Shown: positions 26,231-35,459 of the stretch, piece after piece
Layout of the letters: every line of letters begins with the position of its first letter
Numbering within the stretch: position 1 is the stretch's first letter
Assembly: GCF_901212655.1 (NCBI RefSeq)
Contig: NZ_CAAKON010000032.1
Coordinates: 1-64,000, forward strand
Source of the DNA: Olsenella uli
GTDB lineage: Bacteria; Actinomycetota; Coriobacteriia; Coriobacteriales; Atopobiaceae
Direction: 5' to 3'
DNA: 64,000 nucleotides
The notes under the pieces: generated by a model
The model's database searches: none
Seen by the model: only the letters and a program-made list of their open reading frames with translations
What the model was told of the DNA's origin: nothing
Translations under genes and position numbers: made by a program

Positions 26231-27583
26231 ATGAAGACGCTTACCAAAGACATGACTACCGGCAGCCCCGTCAGGCACATCCTTGCCTTTGCCGTGCCGC
26301 TGTTCTTTAGCAACCTGCTGCAGCAGGTCTACAACATCGGCGACATGATGATCACGGGGTATAACCTGGGCGACTCCGCCATTGCCGCCATCGGTGCCAC
26401 AAGCTCGTTCTACTCACTGCTGCTGAACTTCTCGTGGGGCCTCAATGGCGGCCACGGAATCGTCGTGTCGCAATGCTTTGGCTCCCACGACCGCGAGCGG
26501 CTCCGCTCCTCGGTGGCGGCGATGCTCGTGCTCAACGCCATCGGCACCGTGCTGCTCACGGCGCTCTCGCTCGCCCTGCTCCACCCGGCGCTCGACTTCC
26601 TCAACACGCCGGCAGAGATTTACGACCAGGCCTTTATCTACATCTTCATCACCTGCGCGGGCCTCTGCACCACGCTTGCCTTCAACATGCTGGCGGGATT
26701 CCTCCGCGCCGTGGGCAACAGCACCGTCCCGCTCTGGTTCCTGCTCGCATCGTGCCTCATCAACCTCGTAGCCGACCTCATCCTCATCGCGGGCCTGGGC
26801 TTTGGCATCGCGGTCTCGGCACTCACGAGCGTCCTGGGGCAGGCCTGTGCCTCGGCCCTCTGTGCCCGCTACATCTGGAAGCACTACCAAGACCTCCTGC
26901 CCAAGCGCGCCAACTTTGCCTGGGATCGGAAGCTCTACCTCGAGATGTTCACCACGGGCATCTCCATGGCGGCGATGAACTGCATCTACGCCGTGGGCTC
27001 GCTCGTGCTGCAGCGTGCCATCAACGCCCTGGGCAACGCCGTCATCACCGCCCAGGCCAGTGCCCAGCGCGTGGTGATGGTGCTCATGATGCCGCTCAAC
27101 ACCGTGTCCAACGCCGTCTCCGTGTTCGTGGGACAGAACTGGGGCGCGAGAGAGCCGGGCCGCATCCGAAGCGCGCTCAGGAAGTCCCTGTTCGTCGAGG
27201 TGGCATGGGGCCTCATCGCCGCTGCGCTCGTGTTCCTATGCGGCCGGGAGATGATCGCGCTGCTCACGGCCACCACCGATGCGGACGTCCTGGCAAACGC
27301 GGTCATGAACCTGCGCATCAACTTCGTGTTCTTCCCGGCGCTTGGCGTGCTGCTGTGCCTGCGGATGGCCATGCAGGCCATGGGCCACAAGATCGCGCCG
27401 CTCTTCTCGAGCGGCCTCGAGCTTGCGTTCAAGGTTGTGAGCTCGCTGTTCGTCACTCCGCTCCACGGCTATGTGGCCGCAAGCTTCACCGAGCCAGCCT
27501 CCTGGCTCGCGTGCGCGCTGCTCCTTGGCAGCATCTACCTCGCGCACCCGTTTGTGGGGAGTGTGGCGACCAAGGCCGAGTGA
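26231..27583 (+). CDS. MATE-family efflux transporter
   Basis: A 450-residue membrane protein of the multi-antimicrobial extrusion family with about 12 helices in two similar halves. The MATE opening PVRHILAFAVPLFFSNLLQQ and GDMMITGYNLGDSAIAAIGA is clear, and the second half repeats the pattern around ALGNAVITAQASAQRV. It likely exports drugs or metabolites with Na+ or H+. It stands alone, ending before a strong terminator at 27793. Confidence 0.9.
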   Translation: MKTLTKDMTTGSPVRHILAFAVPLFFSNLLQQVYNIGDMMITGYNLGDSAIAAIGATSSFYSLLLNFSWGLNGGHGIVVSQCFGSHDRERLRSSVAAMLVLNAIGTVLLTALSLALLHPALDFLNTPAEIYDQAFIYIFITCAGLCTTLAFNMLAGFLRAVGNSTVPLWFLLASCLINLVADLILIAGLGFGIAVSALTSVLGQACASALCARYIWKHYQDLLPKRANFAWDRKLYLEMFTTGISMAAMNCIYAVGSLVLQRAINALGNAVITAQASAQRVVMVLMMPLNTVSNAVSVFVGQNWGAREPGRIRSALRKSLFVEVAWGLIAAALVFLCGREMIALLTATTDADVLANAVMNLRINFVFFPALGVLLCLRMAMQAMGHKIAPLFSSGLELAFKVVSSLFVTPLHGYVAASFTEPASWLACALLLGSIYLAHPFVGSVATKAE

Positions 27584-27792
27584 CCAGGGGCAAGCCCAGC
27601 CCAAGAGAGGCGCACTTGCCCAGCGCCCGCCATGCGACTGCCCGAAAAATGCCCTTACGCCCCTACGCTGCAACGACATACCAATACATACCAGGGCTCC
27701 GATTGCAAGCCTTGGAAGCACGGAAAGCGTTTGATAGCATGCTCCGGCACACTCAAACGCCCAAACGCACCACACCCGAAGCTCAAACGCAC

Positions 27793-27824
27793 AGGGACCC
27801 GGACAATCGTCCGGGTCCCTTTTG
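27793..27824 (+). terminator. Terminator downstream of the MATE gene
   Basis: Perfect 12-bp stem AGGGACCCGGAC / GTCCGGGTCCCT, loop AATC, followed by TTTT. It is about 210 bases after the MATE stop. The rest of 27584-28035 has no gene. Confidence 0.85.
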
Positions 27825-27944
27825 CTTAGACGAATAGCTTGGGAACCGTCCGCCCGGCGGCGGAGGCCACGCGCCTCGTAGCCGGACTGCCCCAAAGCCT
27901 GAGCCATCTGGCTCAAAGCCAGGGCCGCTCGATCCAATTCAGCC

Positions 27945-28044
27945 AGGAGGCACTCGAGCCAAAGCCAGGGCTACTTGCCAACCATACCGGGTGTGGGGAC
28001 GCCCCAAGGAGGAGGCACTCGAGCCAAAGCCGGGGCTACTTGCC
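27945..28044. repeat. Duplicated 3' end of the methionine synthase gene
   Basis: A 35-bp unit covering the last codons, stop and following bases of the gene at 28036 (28010-28044) is repeated with one mismatch at 27945-27979. Shorter related pieces (GAGCC...AAAGCCAGGGC) lie at 27890-27925. Confidence 0.7.
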
Positions 28045-29157
28045 CCAAACCTCCTCGGCAATCTCCTTGACAAGGGCAAGCTTGGCCCACTGCTGCTCCT
28101 CGGTGAGCTTGTTGCCAATCTCGCAGCTCGCGAAGCCGCACTGCGGGGAGAGGCAGAGGTTCTCCAGCGGCACGTACTTGGCAGCCTCGTGGATGCGCGC
28201 GATGACGGTGGCCTTGTCCTCGAGCTCGGGGAACTTGCTCGTGATGAGACCAAGCACAACCTTCTTGCCCGCGGCAACCTCAGCAAGCGGCGCAAAGCCA
28301 CCGGAGCGCTCGTCGTCGAACTCGAGATAGAACGCGCCCACGTTCTCCTTGGCAAAGAGGAAGGGGGCCACCTTGTCGTAGGGGCCACTGCCGGCATAGG
28401 CGGAGTGGTAGTTGCCGCGGCAGACGTGCGTGGTCACCACGAGGTCCTCGGGCAGGTCCTGGAGGGCGAGGTTGTTGACCTTGAGGTACTTGGCGGCCTC
28501 GTCCTCCACGGTCACGTCTCCCACGGAGCGAGACTTCCAGTAGCCCTCGTCCACGATCATGCCCCAGGTGCAGTCGTCGAGCTGGATGTTGCGGCAACCG
28601 GCGTCGTAGAGGTCGCGAATCACGGTACGGTAGGCGGCGCCCAGGTCCTCGAGCAGGTCATCGAGGTTGGGGTAGACGGCCTCCGTCTTACGGATGTGAT
28701 CCTCGTCGCGGAAGAGCTCGCAGAGCGTCTGCGCAGGCGCCGGGATGGTCTGCTTGGCAACGACGCCGTCCTCCTCGAGGGCATGCACGAACTTGTAGTC
28801 CTCCACGAACGGGTGGTTCTCGCCAGAGATCTTGCCGGAGACCTCGGCGGAGCCGTGCGTGGTCTCCTCGCCGTGGAAGAAGTAGCCGTGATCGAGTTCG
28901 ACGTGCTCGATGCCCTGCAGCCCCCACATGAAGTCGAGGTGCCAGTAGCTGCGGCGGAACTCGCCGTCGGTGATGACCTGATAGCCGGCGGCCTTCTGCT
29001 TGGCCACGAGGTCGCGGATGGCCTCGTCCTCGACGACGCACAGCTGGGCCGCGTCGATGACGCCGGCCTCGTGGTCAGCGCGGGCCTGCTTGAGGACGTC
29101 CGGGCGCAGGAAGCTGCCAACGTAGTCGTAGCGGAAGGGCGAGTGCAGGGTGCTCAT
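28036..29157 (-). CDS. Cobalamin-independent methionine synthase-like protein (MetE C-terminal domain)
   Basis: A 373-residue single-domain MetE homologue of the YxjG/YxjH group, expected to methylate homocysteine to methionine. It opens with FRYDYVGSFLRPDVLKQAR. Presumed zinc ligands sit in THVCRGNYHS (His, Cys), FYLEFDDERSG (Glu) and CLSPQCGFAS (Cys). Unlike full MetE it lacks the N-terminal folate-binding half, so the methyl donor may be a different folate or corrinoid form. It could use homocysteine made by the MetY pathway, though it is not in that operon. ATG 29157 follows a GGGAGA ribosome site. Confidence 0.85.
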   Translation of the reverse strand: MSTLHSPFRYDYVGSFLRPDVLKQARADHEAGVIDAAQLCVVEDEAIRDLVAKQKAAGYQVITDGEFRRSYWHLDFMWGLQGIEHVELDHGYFFHGEETTHGSAEVSGKISGENHPFVEDYKFVHALEEDGVVAKQTIPAPAQTLCELFRDEDHIRKTEAVYPNLDDLLEDLGAAYRTVIRDLYDAGCRNIQLDDCTWGMIVDEGYWKSRSVGDVTVEDEAAKYLKVNNLALQDLPEDLVVTTHVCRGNYHSAYAGSGPYDKVAPFLFAKENVGAFYLEFDDERSGGFAPLAEVAAGKKVVLGLITSKFPELEDKATVIARIHEAAKYVPLENLCLSPQCGFASCEIGNKLTEEQQWAKLALVKEIAEEVWGK

Positions 29158-29424
29158 AGGGGGTCTCCCATCGTTTGAGGCGCGGGGCTCAGGTCCCCGC
29201 ACTGCGGGTGCTTGTTTGACGAGGACCAGCCTACCGGGTTGGTGAGCCAACGGGAAATACCCTTTGTGGATGTTCATGCATAGTTTGTTCCTATGCATGA
29301 CTCGAAGGGGGCACCAGCGTCGCCCTATCGACCGGGCGACGGGCATATCGCGCAGAACCCCGCCCACAAGGGCACGGGTCGCGTCACGCGAGTCTTTACC
29401 GAGGTGAGCGGCAGTCCTCGCTCT

Positions 29425-30360
29425 CTACGACGCGCTCCGCACGAAGGCGCGCACCTTGGCGCGGATCTCGTCCGAATGCCCCACGAGCGCGTGCCCGCCG
29501 GTCTCGAACTGCACGAGCTCGCAGCCGGGAATCCGGTCGGCAGCTGCATCGGCGTCTGCCCCGCTCGTCATCTTGTCGCCCCTCGCCCTGAGCATGAGCG
29601 CCGGCACCGACAGCCCCTCGAGCTGATAGCTGTCGTAGTTGCGAGCCATGTCCACATCGGTGACCGAGAGGTCAAGCTCCACGCCGCGCCGGCGCTCCGC
29701 CACAGGCAGCATGCGGTCGGCCGCGGACATGGGCAGCCCCGTCACCGCGGCCAAAAGCGGCGCCACGAGGTAGAGGCCCAGGTCCGTCAGCAGCGGCGCC
29801 GGCAGACGCACGCCCGAGGGAGCCTTTGAGGGCACCCCGGCAGGCGGCATCAGCGCGGAGCGCAGGATGAGTCCCCTCACGCGCTCCGGATGGTCGAGGG
29901 CGAGTCGCAGGGCAGACGCGGCGCCCCCAGAGGTTGCCACCACGAAGGCGCGCTCGACGCCAAGCTCATCTAGAAGCTCCACATAGGCCCGGGCTTGATC
30001 GGCAGGCGTGCCCTCGCCGGCAACGTCGCTCCCCAGATAGCCAAACCGCGAGGGCGCAATCACCCGGAAGCCCGGCCCAAAGTCGCGGCAGGCATCCAGC
30101 CCCCGGTCTGCCCCGCCAAAGGTGCCGTGGATGGAAAGCAGGGGCACCAGCTCGGGGCTCTCCCCCGCCACCACCTCGGAGCGTGGGCGGTCCCCTGTGG
30201 ACTCGTCGAGGTAGGTCATCTCCCCGCAGCCAAGGTGCGCCGTCTTAAGGGCCATGCGTCCCAGGTGCTCCCGGGCCACGCCCGTTGCGCTCCAGCACAG
30301 CGCCGTCCGGCATGCAATATAGAAGACCAGCGCGGCAACCAACACGTTTATGAGAGCCAT
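29425..30360 (-). CDS. Alpha/beta hydrolase, membrane-anchored
   Basis: A 311-residue hydrolase. An N-terminal hydrophobic segment (ALINVLVAALVFYIACR) should act as an anchor. The catalytic domain has the oxyanion block LSIHGTFGGADR, the nucleophile elbow ATSGGAAS with Ser where G-x-S-x-G is usual, an Asp in MLRARGDKMT and a His in ETGGHALVGH. Substrate unknown; it resembles haloperoxidase/esterase-type hydrolases. A start at 30360 gives a compact anchor; 30387 is also possible. It is a single gene between divergent or unrelated neighbours. Confidence 0.8.
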   Translation of the reverse strand: MALINVLVAALVFYIACRTALCWSATGVAREHLGRMALKTAHLGCGEMTYLDESTGDRPRSEVVAGESPELVPLLSIHGTFGGADRGLDACRDFGPGFRVIAPSRFGYLGSDVAGEGTPADQARAYVELLDELGVERAFVVATSGGAASALRLALDHPERVRGLILRSALMPPAGVPSKAPSGVRLPAPLLTDLGLYLVAPLLAAVTGLPMSAADRMLPVAERRRGVELDLSVTDVDMARNYDSYQLEGLSVPALMLRARGDKMTSGADADAAADRIPGCELVQFETGGHALVGHSDEIRAKVRAFVRSAS

Positions 30361-30496
30361 CGGATTCCCCCTCCCGGCACCCCGCATGCCGTGCGGGGCC
30401 CGCCTGCGTTAGCGCTCGCTAACAGGATAAGCTCGCCGCGTCCCCGGCGCCCGCCTACGCTATGATGTTGGGCTCCGCTACAAGGAAGGGTTCAGC

Positions 30497-31405
30497 ATGA
30501 GCAACTCTCAGCACACTGTCTCGCACACCACCGGCCTCACGCGCCGCAACTTCCTCGCCCTTATGGGCCTTGGCGCCATCGCCACCCCGCTTGCCCTCAC
30601 CGCCTGCGGCAACTCCCAGGCGAGTGACGCCGCCACCACCGAGGCGGCCACCACGGCTGCCGCCACCGACATCACGGGCCTCCATCTCACCTTCGTTGGC
30701 GACGATGCCTTCGCGCCGTTCCGCTCCCTGCAGCCGCAGGCAGACGGCAGCCAGAAGCTCGCGGGCCTCGACATCGACGTCGTAGACGAGATGGCCAAGC
30801 GCCTCGGCTTTGCCTACACCTTCGAGGCGCAGGACTTTGCCGCCACCCTCGCATCCGTACAGGGCAGCAACGACGCCTTCACCATGCCGATGAGCGCCAA
30901 CGACGAGCGCAAGCAGACCTTCGACTTCACGCGCGGCTACTATCAGCCGCTCGTGGGCGCGCTCTCCAAGGGCGGCAATGCGCTCGAGAGCCTCGACGCC
31001 CTCAAGGGCAAGAAGCTCACCTGCACCACGGGCACCGTGCAGAACAAGTTCATCACCTCCGCCCTGCCCGACAACGAGTTCACAACCTTCGACGGCGGCG
31101 ACCAGTGCCTGCAGGAGGTGCTCGCCGGCCGCGTCGACGTCTATATCTGCGACGGCGCCGAGGGCCTCGCCATGCAGCAGGCCAATCCCGAGACCGTGCT
31201 GGGGCTGCTGCCGGCGGAGGAGACGGACCAGTACGTGAGCGTCTACCGCATCATGGCCAAGAAGGGCGCCGCCTTCATCCCGGCGTTCAACAAGTGCGTG
31301 GGCGAGATGATCGCCGACGGCACCATGGACCAGTTCATCGCCAAGTGGACGAACGAGAGCTTCGTCTGGGGCGACAAGGCCGCCGAGGCCGCCAGCGCCG
31401 AGTAA
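30497..31405 (+). CDS. Amino-acid ABC transporter substrate-binding lipoprotein
   Basis: A 302-residue receptor. The N-terminus has a twin-arginine signal (TRRNFLALMGLG) and a lipobox LTAC followed by an Ala/Thr-rich linker. The mature part is a type II periplasmic-binding fold of the SBP_bac_3 family, with DIDVVDEMAKRLGF and the TMPMSANDERKQTFDFT block that marks polar amino-acid receptors. The permease gene follows after 129 bases that contain a hairpin and a dispersed-repeat motif. The ATPase normally present is missing here. Confidence 0.9.
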   Translation: MSNSQHTVSHTTGLTRRNFLALMGLGAIATPLALTACGNSQASDAATTEAATTAAATDITGLHLTFVGDDAFAPFRSLQPQADGSQKLAGLDIDVVDEMAKRLGFAYTFEAQDFAATLASVQGSNDAFTMPMSANDERKQTFDFTRGYYQPLVGALSKGGNALESLDALKGKKLTCTTGTVQNKFITSALPDNEFTTFDGGDQCLQEVLAGRVDVYICDGAEGLAMQQANPETVLGLLPAEETDQYVSVYRIMAKKGAAFIPAFNKCVGEMIADGTMDQFIAKWTNESFVWGDKAAEAASAE

Positions 31406-31406
31406 T

Positions 31407-31440
31407 GTTGGATAGGGGACAGACCCTTTTCCAACTTTTC
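31407..31440 (+). terminator. Hairpin containing the GGGGACAGACCCTTTT motif
   Basis: GTTGGA...GGG...CCC...TCCAAC followed by TTTT, immediately after the binding-protein stop. It includes GGGGACAGACCCTTTT (31415-31430), a motif also at 41772, 41867 and 45551. It may lower permease expression relative to the receptor. Confidence 0.6.
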
Positions 31441-31534
31441 TGAAAGCGCGGGACAATAGCCCCACCCAACAGCACGACCACTGCGGGCCGGCCCGGGACA
31501 ACACCCGACCGGCCCGCCCTCGAATCGAGGCCAG

Positions 31535-32185
31535 ATGTCGCTGAACTTCCAGCTCATAGCGCCCTACCTCTCGATGTTCTGGGGAGGCTTGGCCGTTACC
31601 CTCAAGGTGACGGCCGGCTCGCTCGTGTTGGCGTTTGCGCTGGGCGCCGCCATCGCCGTGCTCAAGGTGCTTCCCTGCCGTCCCCTGCGCCTCGTGCTGG
31701 GCTTCTACACCTCCATCTTTAGAGGCGTGCCCCTTATCGTGCTGCTGTTCATGGCCTACTTCGCAACTCCGCAGCTCACGGGCTACAAGATCTCGATGTT
31801 TGCCGCCGGCGTGCTCACGCTGGGCCTCAACGGCTCCGCCACGGTGTCCGAGACGCTCCGCGGCGGCATCGAGGGCGTGGACCCCGGACAGGCGGACGCC
31901 GCCCGAGCGCTCAGCGTGCCCTACGCACCCACGATGCTGCACATCATCATCCCGCAGGCCCTGCGCTCCGTGGTGCCGGCGCTCGTCAACGAGGTCATCA
32001 CCGTGCTCAAGAGCTCGGCGCTCGTCTCGGTCATCGGCCTCATGGACCTCATGCGCGCGGCCGAGAGCATCCAGGCCTTCACCTACCGCGCCTTCGAGCC
32101 GTTCTTCATTGCGGCAATCATCTACTACGTCATCGTCATGGCCCTCAGCGCCCTCGGCCGCCTCTGGGAGCGCTCGCTCAAGTAG
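31535..32185 (+). CDS. Amino-acid ABC transporter permease
   Basis: A 216-residue membrane protein of the His/Glu/Gln permease family with about five helices. The conserved block FYTSIFRGVPLIVLLFMAYF and the cytoplasmic ATPase-contact loop GQADAARALSVPYAPTMLHI are clear. It works with the receptor encoded at 30497. No ATPase gene follows; the next gene is an MFS transporter, so the complex must recruit an ATPase from elsewhere in the genome. Confidence 0.9.
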   Translation: MSLNFQLIAPYLSMFWGGLAVTLKVTAGSLVLAFALGAAIAVLKVLPCRPLRLVLGFYTSIFRGVPLIVLLFMAYFATPQLTGYKISMFAAGVLTLGLNGSATVSETLRGGIEGVDPGQADAARALSVPYAPTMLHIIIPQALRSVVPALVNEVITVLKSSALVSVIGLMDLMRAAESIQAFTYRAFEPFFIAAIIYYVIVMALSALGRLWERSLK

Positions 32186-32309
32186 ACAAGGGCAAGTGGG
32201 GCGCGCCTCGCATACGAGGTATTCGAACCTTCCATGGCCATTCTGGTGCTGTTGGCCGAGAAACGGGTCTATTCTTCTCGCCGTACTCCAGATTAGAAGG
32301 GTTCTCAGT

Positions 32310-33707
32310 ATGAGCGAGAGCATTGAGGCCACCGCACCCAAGCAGCCAACGCACGAGCACCACAGCGCCATCCCGGGGCTTCTGGCCTCGGTGGCCATGT
32401 TCATCGTCTGCATGGACACGTTCATCACCAACGTTGCACTCCCCACCATCGAGGCCGAGCTCGGCGGCGGCATGGCGGCCCAACAGTGGGTGGTCGACGG
32501 CTACACGCTGCCCTTTGCCACGCTTCTGCTCCTCGCCGGTAACCTCTCGGACCGTCATGGCTCCAAGCGCATCTTTGGCCTGGGCATGGCCTTGTTCTGC
32601 GCGGCATCGCTCGTCTGCGGCACGGCGCTCAACATCGTGACGCTCGTGCTGGGGCGCGCGCTGCTGGGCATCGGAGCCGCCCTCGTGCTCCCCTCGAGCA
32701 TGGCCCTCATCAAGGAGGGCTACCCCGACGGCCCCAGCCGCTCCAAGGCCCTTGCGTTCTGGGGCATCGGGGGCTCGGTCGCCACGGCGGTGGGCCCCAT
32801 CCTCGGTGGCATCCTCGTGCCCATCCACTGGAGCCTCACCTTCCTCATCAACATCCCGTTCTGCCTCGCCATCCTCGTCCTCGTCCCCAGGCTCAAGCCC
32901 TCGCCCTGCACGCGCGTGCCGTTCGACTTCCTGGGCCAGGCGCTCGCCATCGTGGGCCTCGGCTGCTTCGTGGGCGGCATCATCGAGGGCGGCTCCGAAG
33001 GCTTCCTCGGCTTCCCGGCCATCCTGCTCGCCGTGGGCGTCGCGTCCTGCGCGGCCTTCATCTGGTCCCAGTCCCGCGCCAGGTACCCGATGATGCCCCT
33101 CTCCCTCTTTGACTCGCGCGACATGCGCATGGCGATGCTCGGCGGCTTCTCGATAATTCTCAACTGGAACGGCCTCGTGTTCATCAGCACGCTCGCCCTC
33201 CAGCAGCACCTGGGCCTCTCCCCCTTCGTCAGCGGCATGGCCTTCGTGCCGTGCGCCTTCACCGGCGTCATCGGCAACCTCATGAGCGACCGCCTCATCG
33301 GCGGCAAGGGGTTCCGCTACGCCCTGCTCGTGGGCTTCAGCTGCATGCTCGCGGGCTTCGCCGTCCTCATCGTAGGCTCGCGGGACATCACGCTCGCGCA
33401 CGTGGCAGCCGGCACCATCGTCGTGGGCTTTGGCGGCGCCATCGGCACGCCGGCACTCTCCGCCCTCGTGCTGAGGAGCGCGCGCACAGACCAGGGCGGC
33501 ATCGCCAGCGCCGCGTTCAACACGATGCGCCAGGTGGGAGGCGCCCTGGGCGTGGCCGTCTTTGGCGTCTACGCCACGGTGCTCCCCAGCTTTGCCGACG
33601 GCCTTACGGCGGCCTTCTCCACCTCGCTTTTGCTGGTGGTGGCCATGTTCGTCTATGCTCTTCACTCCAAGACACTCGGAACGAAGCCAGCATCAGACGG
33701 AAAGTAG
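32310..33707 (+). CDS. MFS transporter, DHA2-type drug exporter
   Basis: A 465-residue membrane protein of the 14-helix drug:H+ antiporter group. The opening VCMDTFITNVALPTIEAELG and the loop GNLSDRHGSKRIFGLGM are diagnostic, and motif C appears as WGIGGSVATAVGPILGG. The ATG at 32310 follows GAAGGG. It is followed two bases later by the DUF554 gene, so they are probably cotranscribed, although no functional link is known. Substrate not predictable. Confidence 0.9.
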   Translation: MSESIEATAPKQPTHEHHSAIPGLLASVAMFIVCMDTFITNVALPTIEAELGGGMAAQQWVVDGYTLPFATLLLLAGNLSDRHGSKRIFGLGMALFCAASLVCGTALNIVTLVLGRALLGIGAALVLPSSMALIKEGYPDGPSRSKALAFWGIGGSVATAVGPILGGILVPIHWSLTFLINIPFCLAILVLVPRLKPSPCTRVPFDFLGQALAIVGLGCFVGGIIEGGSEGFLGFPAILLAVGVASCAAFIWSQSRARYPMMPLSLFDSRDMRMAMLGGFSIILNWNGLVFISTLALQQHLGLSPFVSGMAFVPCAFTGVIGNLMSDRLIGGKGFRYALLVGFSCMLAGFAVLIVGSRDITLAHVAAGTIVVGFGGAIGTPALSALVLRSARTDQGGIASAAFNTMRQVGGALGVAVFGVYATVLPSFADGLTAAFSTSLLLVVAMFVYALHSKTLGTKPASDGK

Positions 33708-33709
33708 CC

Positions 33710-34441
33710 ATGCCAACGGGAGTCCTCATCAACGCAAGCGCCGTACTCGTGGGAGGTCTGCTTGGTGTGGGCCTCGGCCGCTTTGTGCCCAAGGAGCTGC
33801 GGGCAACGCTCAACCTCATGTTTGGCCTCTGCTCCATGGCCATGGGCGTCTCGCAGATCGCGGGCCTCTCCGCGCTCGCACCGCTCGTGCTCTCCATCAT
33901 CCTGGGCGCAGGGGTGGGCTGCGCCATGCACTGGGAGCGCGCCATCGCCAAGGCCGCCGGCAAGCTGCGCGGCCCCCTCAACGCGCTTTTGAGGTCCGAC
34001 GGCGTCGCGGGCGTCGCCCAGGACGAGTGGATGGCCCGCTACGTGGCGGCCGTCGTGCTGTTCTGCGCCTCGGGCACCGGCATCTACGGCGCCATGCAGG
34101 AGGGCCTCTCCGGAGACCCCTCAATCCTTGTCACCAAGGCGGTGCTGGACTTCTTCACGGCGATGATCTTTGCCTGCGACCTCGGCATCATGCTGCCGCT
34201 CGTTGCCGTGCTGCAGCTGGCGGTGCTGCTTGTGCTCTACGCCCTCGCAGGCGTCATCCTGCCGCTCACGGACGCGGGCATGATCGCCAACTTCAAGGCC
34301 ACGGGCGGCATCCTCATGCTTGCCACGGGCTTCCGCATTACGCAGATCAAGAACTTCCCCATGGCCGACATGCTGCCCGCCATGATCTTCGTCATGCCGC
34401 TGACGGCCTGGTACGTGGGCTCCATCGTTCCCCTTCTGTAG
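33710..34441 (+). CDS. DUF554 membrane protein
   Basis: A 243-residue protein with about seven hydrophobic segments, matching the DUF554 family (YqgA-like), whose function is not established. It shows the Gly-rich opening TGVLINASAVLVGGLLGVGL and the ending LATGFRITQIKNFPMADMLP typical of the family. It follows the MFS gene by two bases and ends before a hairpin at 34612. Confidence 0.85.
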   Translation: MPTGVLINASAVLVGGLLGVGLGRFVPKELRATLNLMFGLCSMAMGVSQIAGLSALAPLVLSIILGAGVGCAMHWERAIAKAAGKLRGPLNALLRSDGVAGVAQDEWMARYVAAVVLFCASGTGIYGAMQEGLSGDPSILVTKAVLDFFTAMIFACDLGIMLPLVAVLQLAVLLVLYALAGVILPLTDAGMIANFKATGGILMLATGFRITQIKNFPMADMLPAMIFVMPLTAWYVGSIVPLL

Positions 34442-34611
34442 GGAGGGACGCGCGAGGGCAAGGGTGCCGGACTCCGCGGACGCAGATGCGGCCACCGCCA
34501 ATTCGGCGACAACCGCATCTGAGACAAGCGAGGCGCAGACGGGTTCGACGAACCCCATCGCCGCCTTCTTCTCGTGGCTTGGTTCTATCTTTGGGCTGAA
34601 GCCGGGCGAAC

Positions 34612-34650
34612 GCCTGCGGGCAAGGCGCCTCCGACGTCTTGCCCGCAGGC
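34612..34650. terminator. Hairpin between convergent genes
   Basis: GCCTGCGGGCAAG / CTTGCCCGCAGGC, perfect 13-bp stem with a 13-base loop. It sits between the DUF554 gene (plus) and the DUF2798 gene (minus) and could serve both. No T-tract. Confidence 0.6.
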
Positions 34651-34682
34651 CCCAACAGCCCAGGCAGCAGCCCGTCTGTACC

Positions 34683-35201
34683 CTACTCGGCGTCCAGCGG
34701 AGCTGCGAGCACCGTGCCCATCGGGAACGCGCGACGGAAGACCAGGCGAGCGATGGGACCGGCGATAAGCAGGTTCCACGGCAGGGCCATGATGAAGTTG
34801 AAGCAGATGTTGGTGAGCCACATCGGCAGCAGGCTCGGCAGGAGCGCCGCGATGCCGCCCGGCATGTGCAGGCCGGCCTCAAGGCAGCCATAGAGCGACA
34901 TGATGACCACCATCGGCACCACCATGCAGCTGCTCACGGCCAGCGTCATGGCCACAGGCGAGCTCTTGCCCGGAGTCACGAGGTGCTTGAACGCAAAGCC
35001 CTTCGCAAGAGGAGAGGCAACGAACCAGTCGCAAAGCATCGCGAAGATGTACGCGGGCGGCATACCCATCCAAGCCTGAGCCAGGACATCCAGGCCGATG
35101 TGACCCTCCATTCGGGCGATGTTGTAAATCGACATCCAGAGGACCATCAGGAAGCACATGATGAAGGTGAAAATGAGGCTCTCGCGCTTGTTGGTAGGCA
35201 C
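34683..35201 (-). CDS. DUF2798 membrane protein
   Basis: A 172-residue protein with four predicted membrane helices arranged as two similar halves, each opening with a Phe/Met-rich helix (FTFIMCFLMVLWMSIYN and FNFIMALPWNLLIAGP). This is the pattern of the DUF2798 family, whose role is unknown. A strong hairpin with a T-run lies in its upstream region at 35292-35357 and could attenuate transcription. Confidence 0.8.
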   Translation of the reverse strand: MPTNKRESLIFTFIMCFLMVLWMSIYNIARMEGHIGLDVLAQAWMGMPPAYIFAMLCDWFVASPLAKGFAFKHLVTPGKSSPVAMTLAVSSCMVVPMVVIMSLYGCLEAGLHMPGGIAALLPSLLPMWLTNICFNFIMALPWNLLIAGPIARLVFRRAFPMGTVLAAPLDAE

Positions 35202-35291
35202 AGGCAGGCGTCCTTTCTTGACGTTATGGGCTGCGAACCGTTGCAGCGAGCGGGTACGCTAGCACGAAAACTCGCGCCCGTGTAATAGCCC

Positions 35292-35357
35292 AAAACAAAA
35301 AAAGCACGCAGTGAGGACAGCCCGGGCGCGCAGGCCCTCCGCGCGCCCGGGCTGCGT
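35292..35357 (-). promoter_or_regulatory. Terminator-like hairpin in the DUF2798 leader
   Basis: On the minus strand a perfect 14-bp stem (CAGCCCGGGCGCGC with complement) is extended by CTGCGT/ACGCAG pairing and is followed by GCTTTTTTTG. It is about 90 bases upstream of the DUF2798 start, where a terminator would act as an attenuator. Confidence 0.5.
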
Positions 35358-35459
35358 ATTATGCGGAGGACGCGCATGGAAAACGCCGGCCGCAGCGACC
35401 GGAACCGCCGCGGGCAAGGCGTCTCGAGCGGTACCATGACCGGCGAAGAAGGGAGCCCC

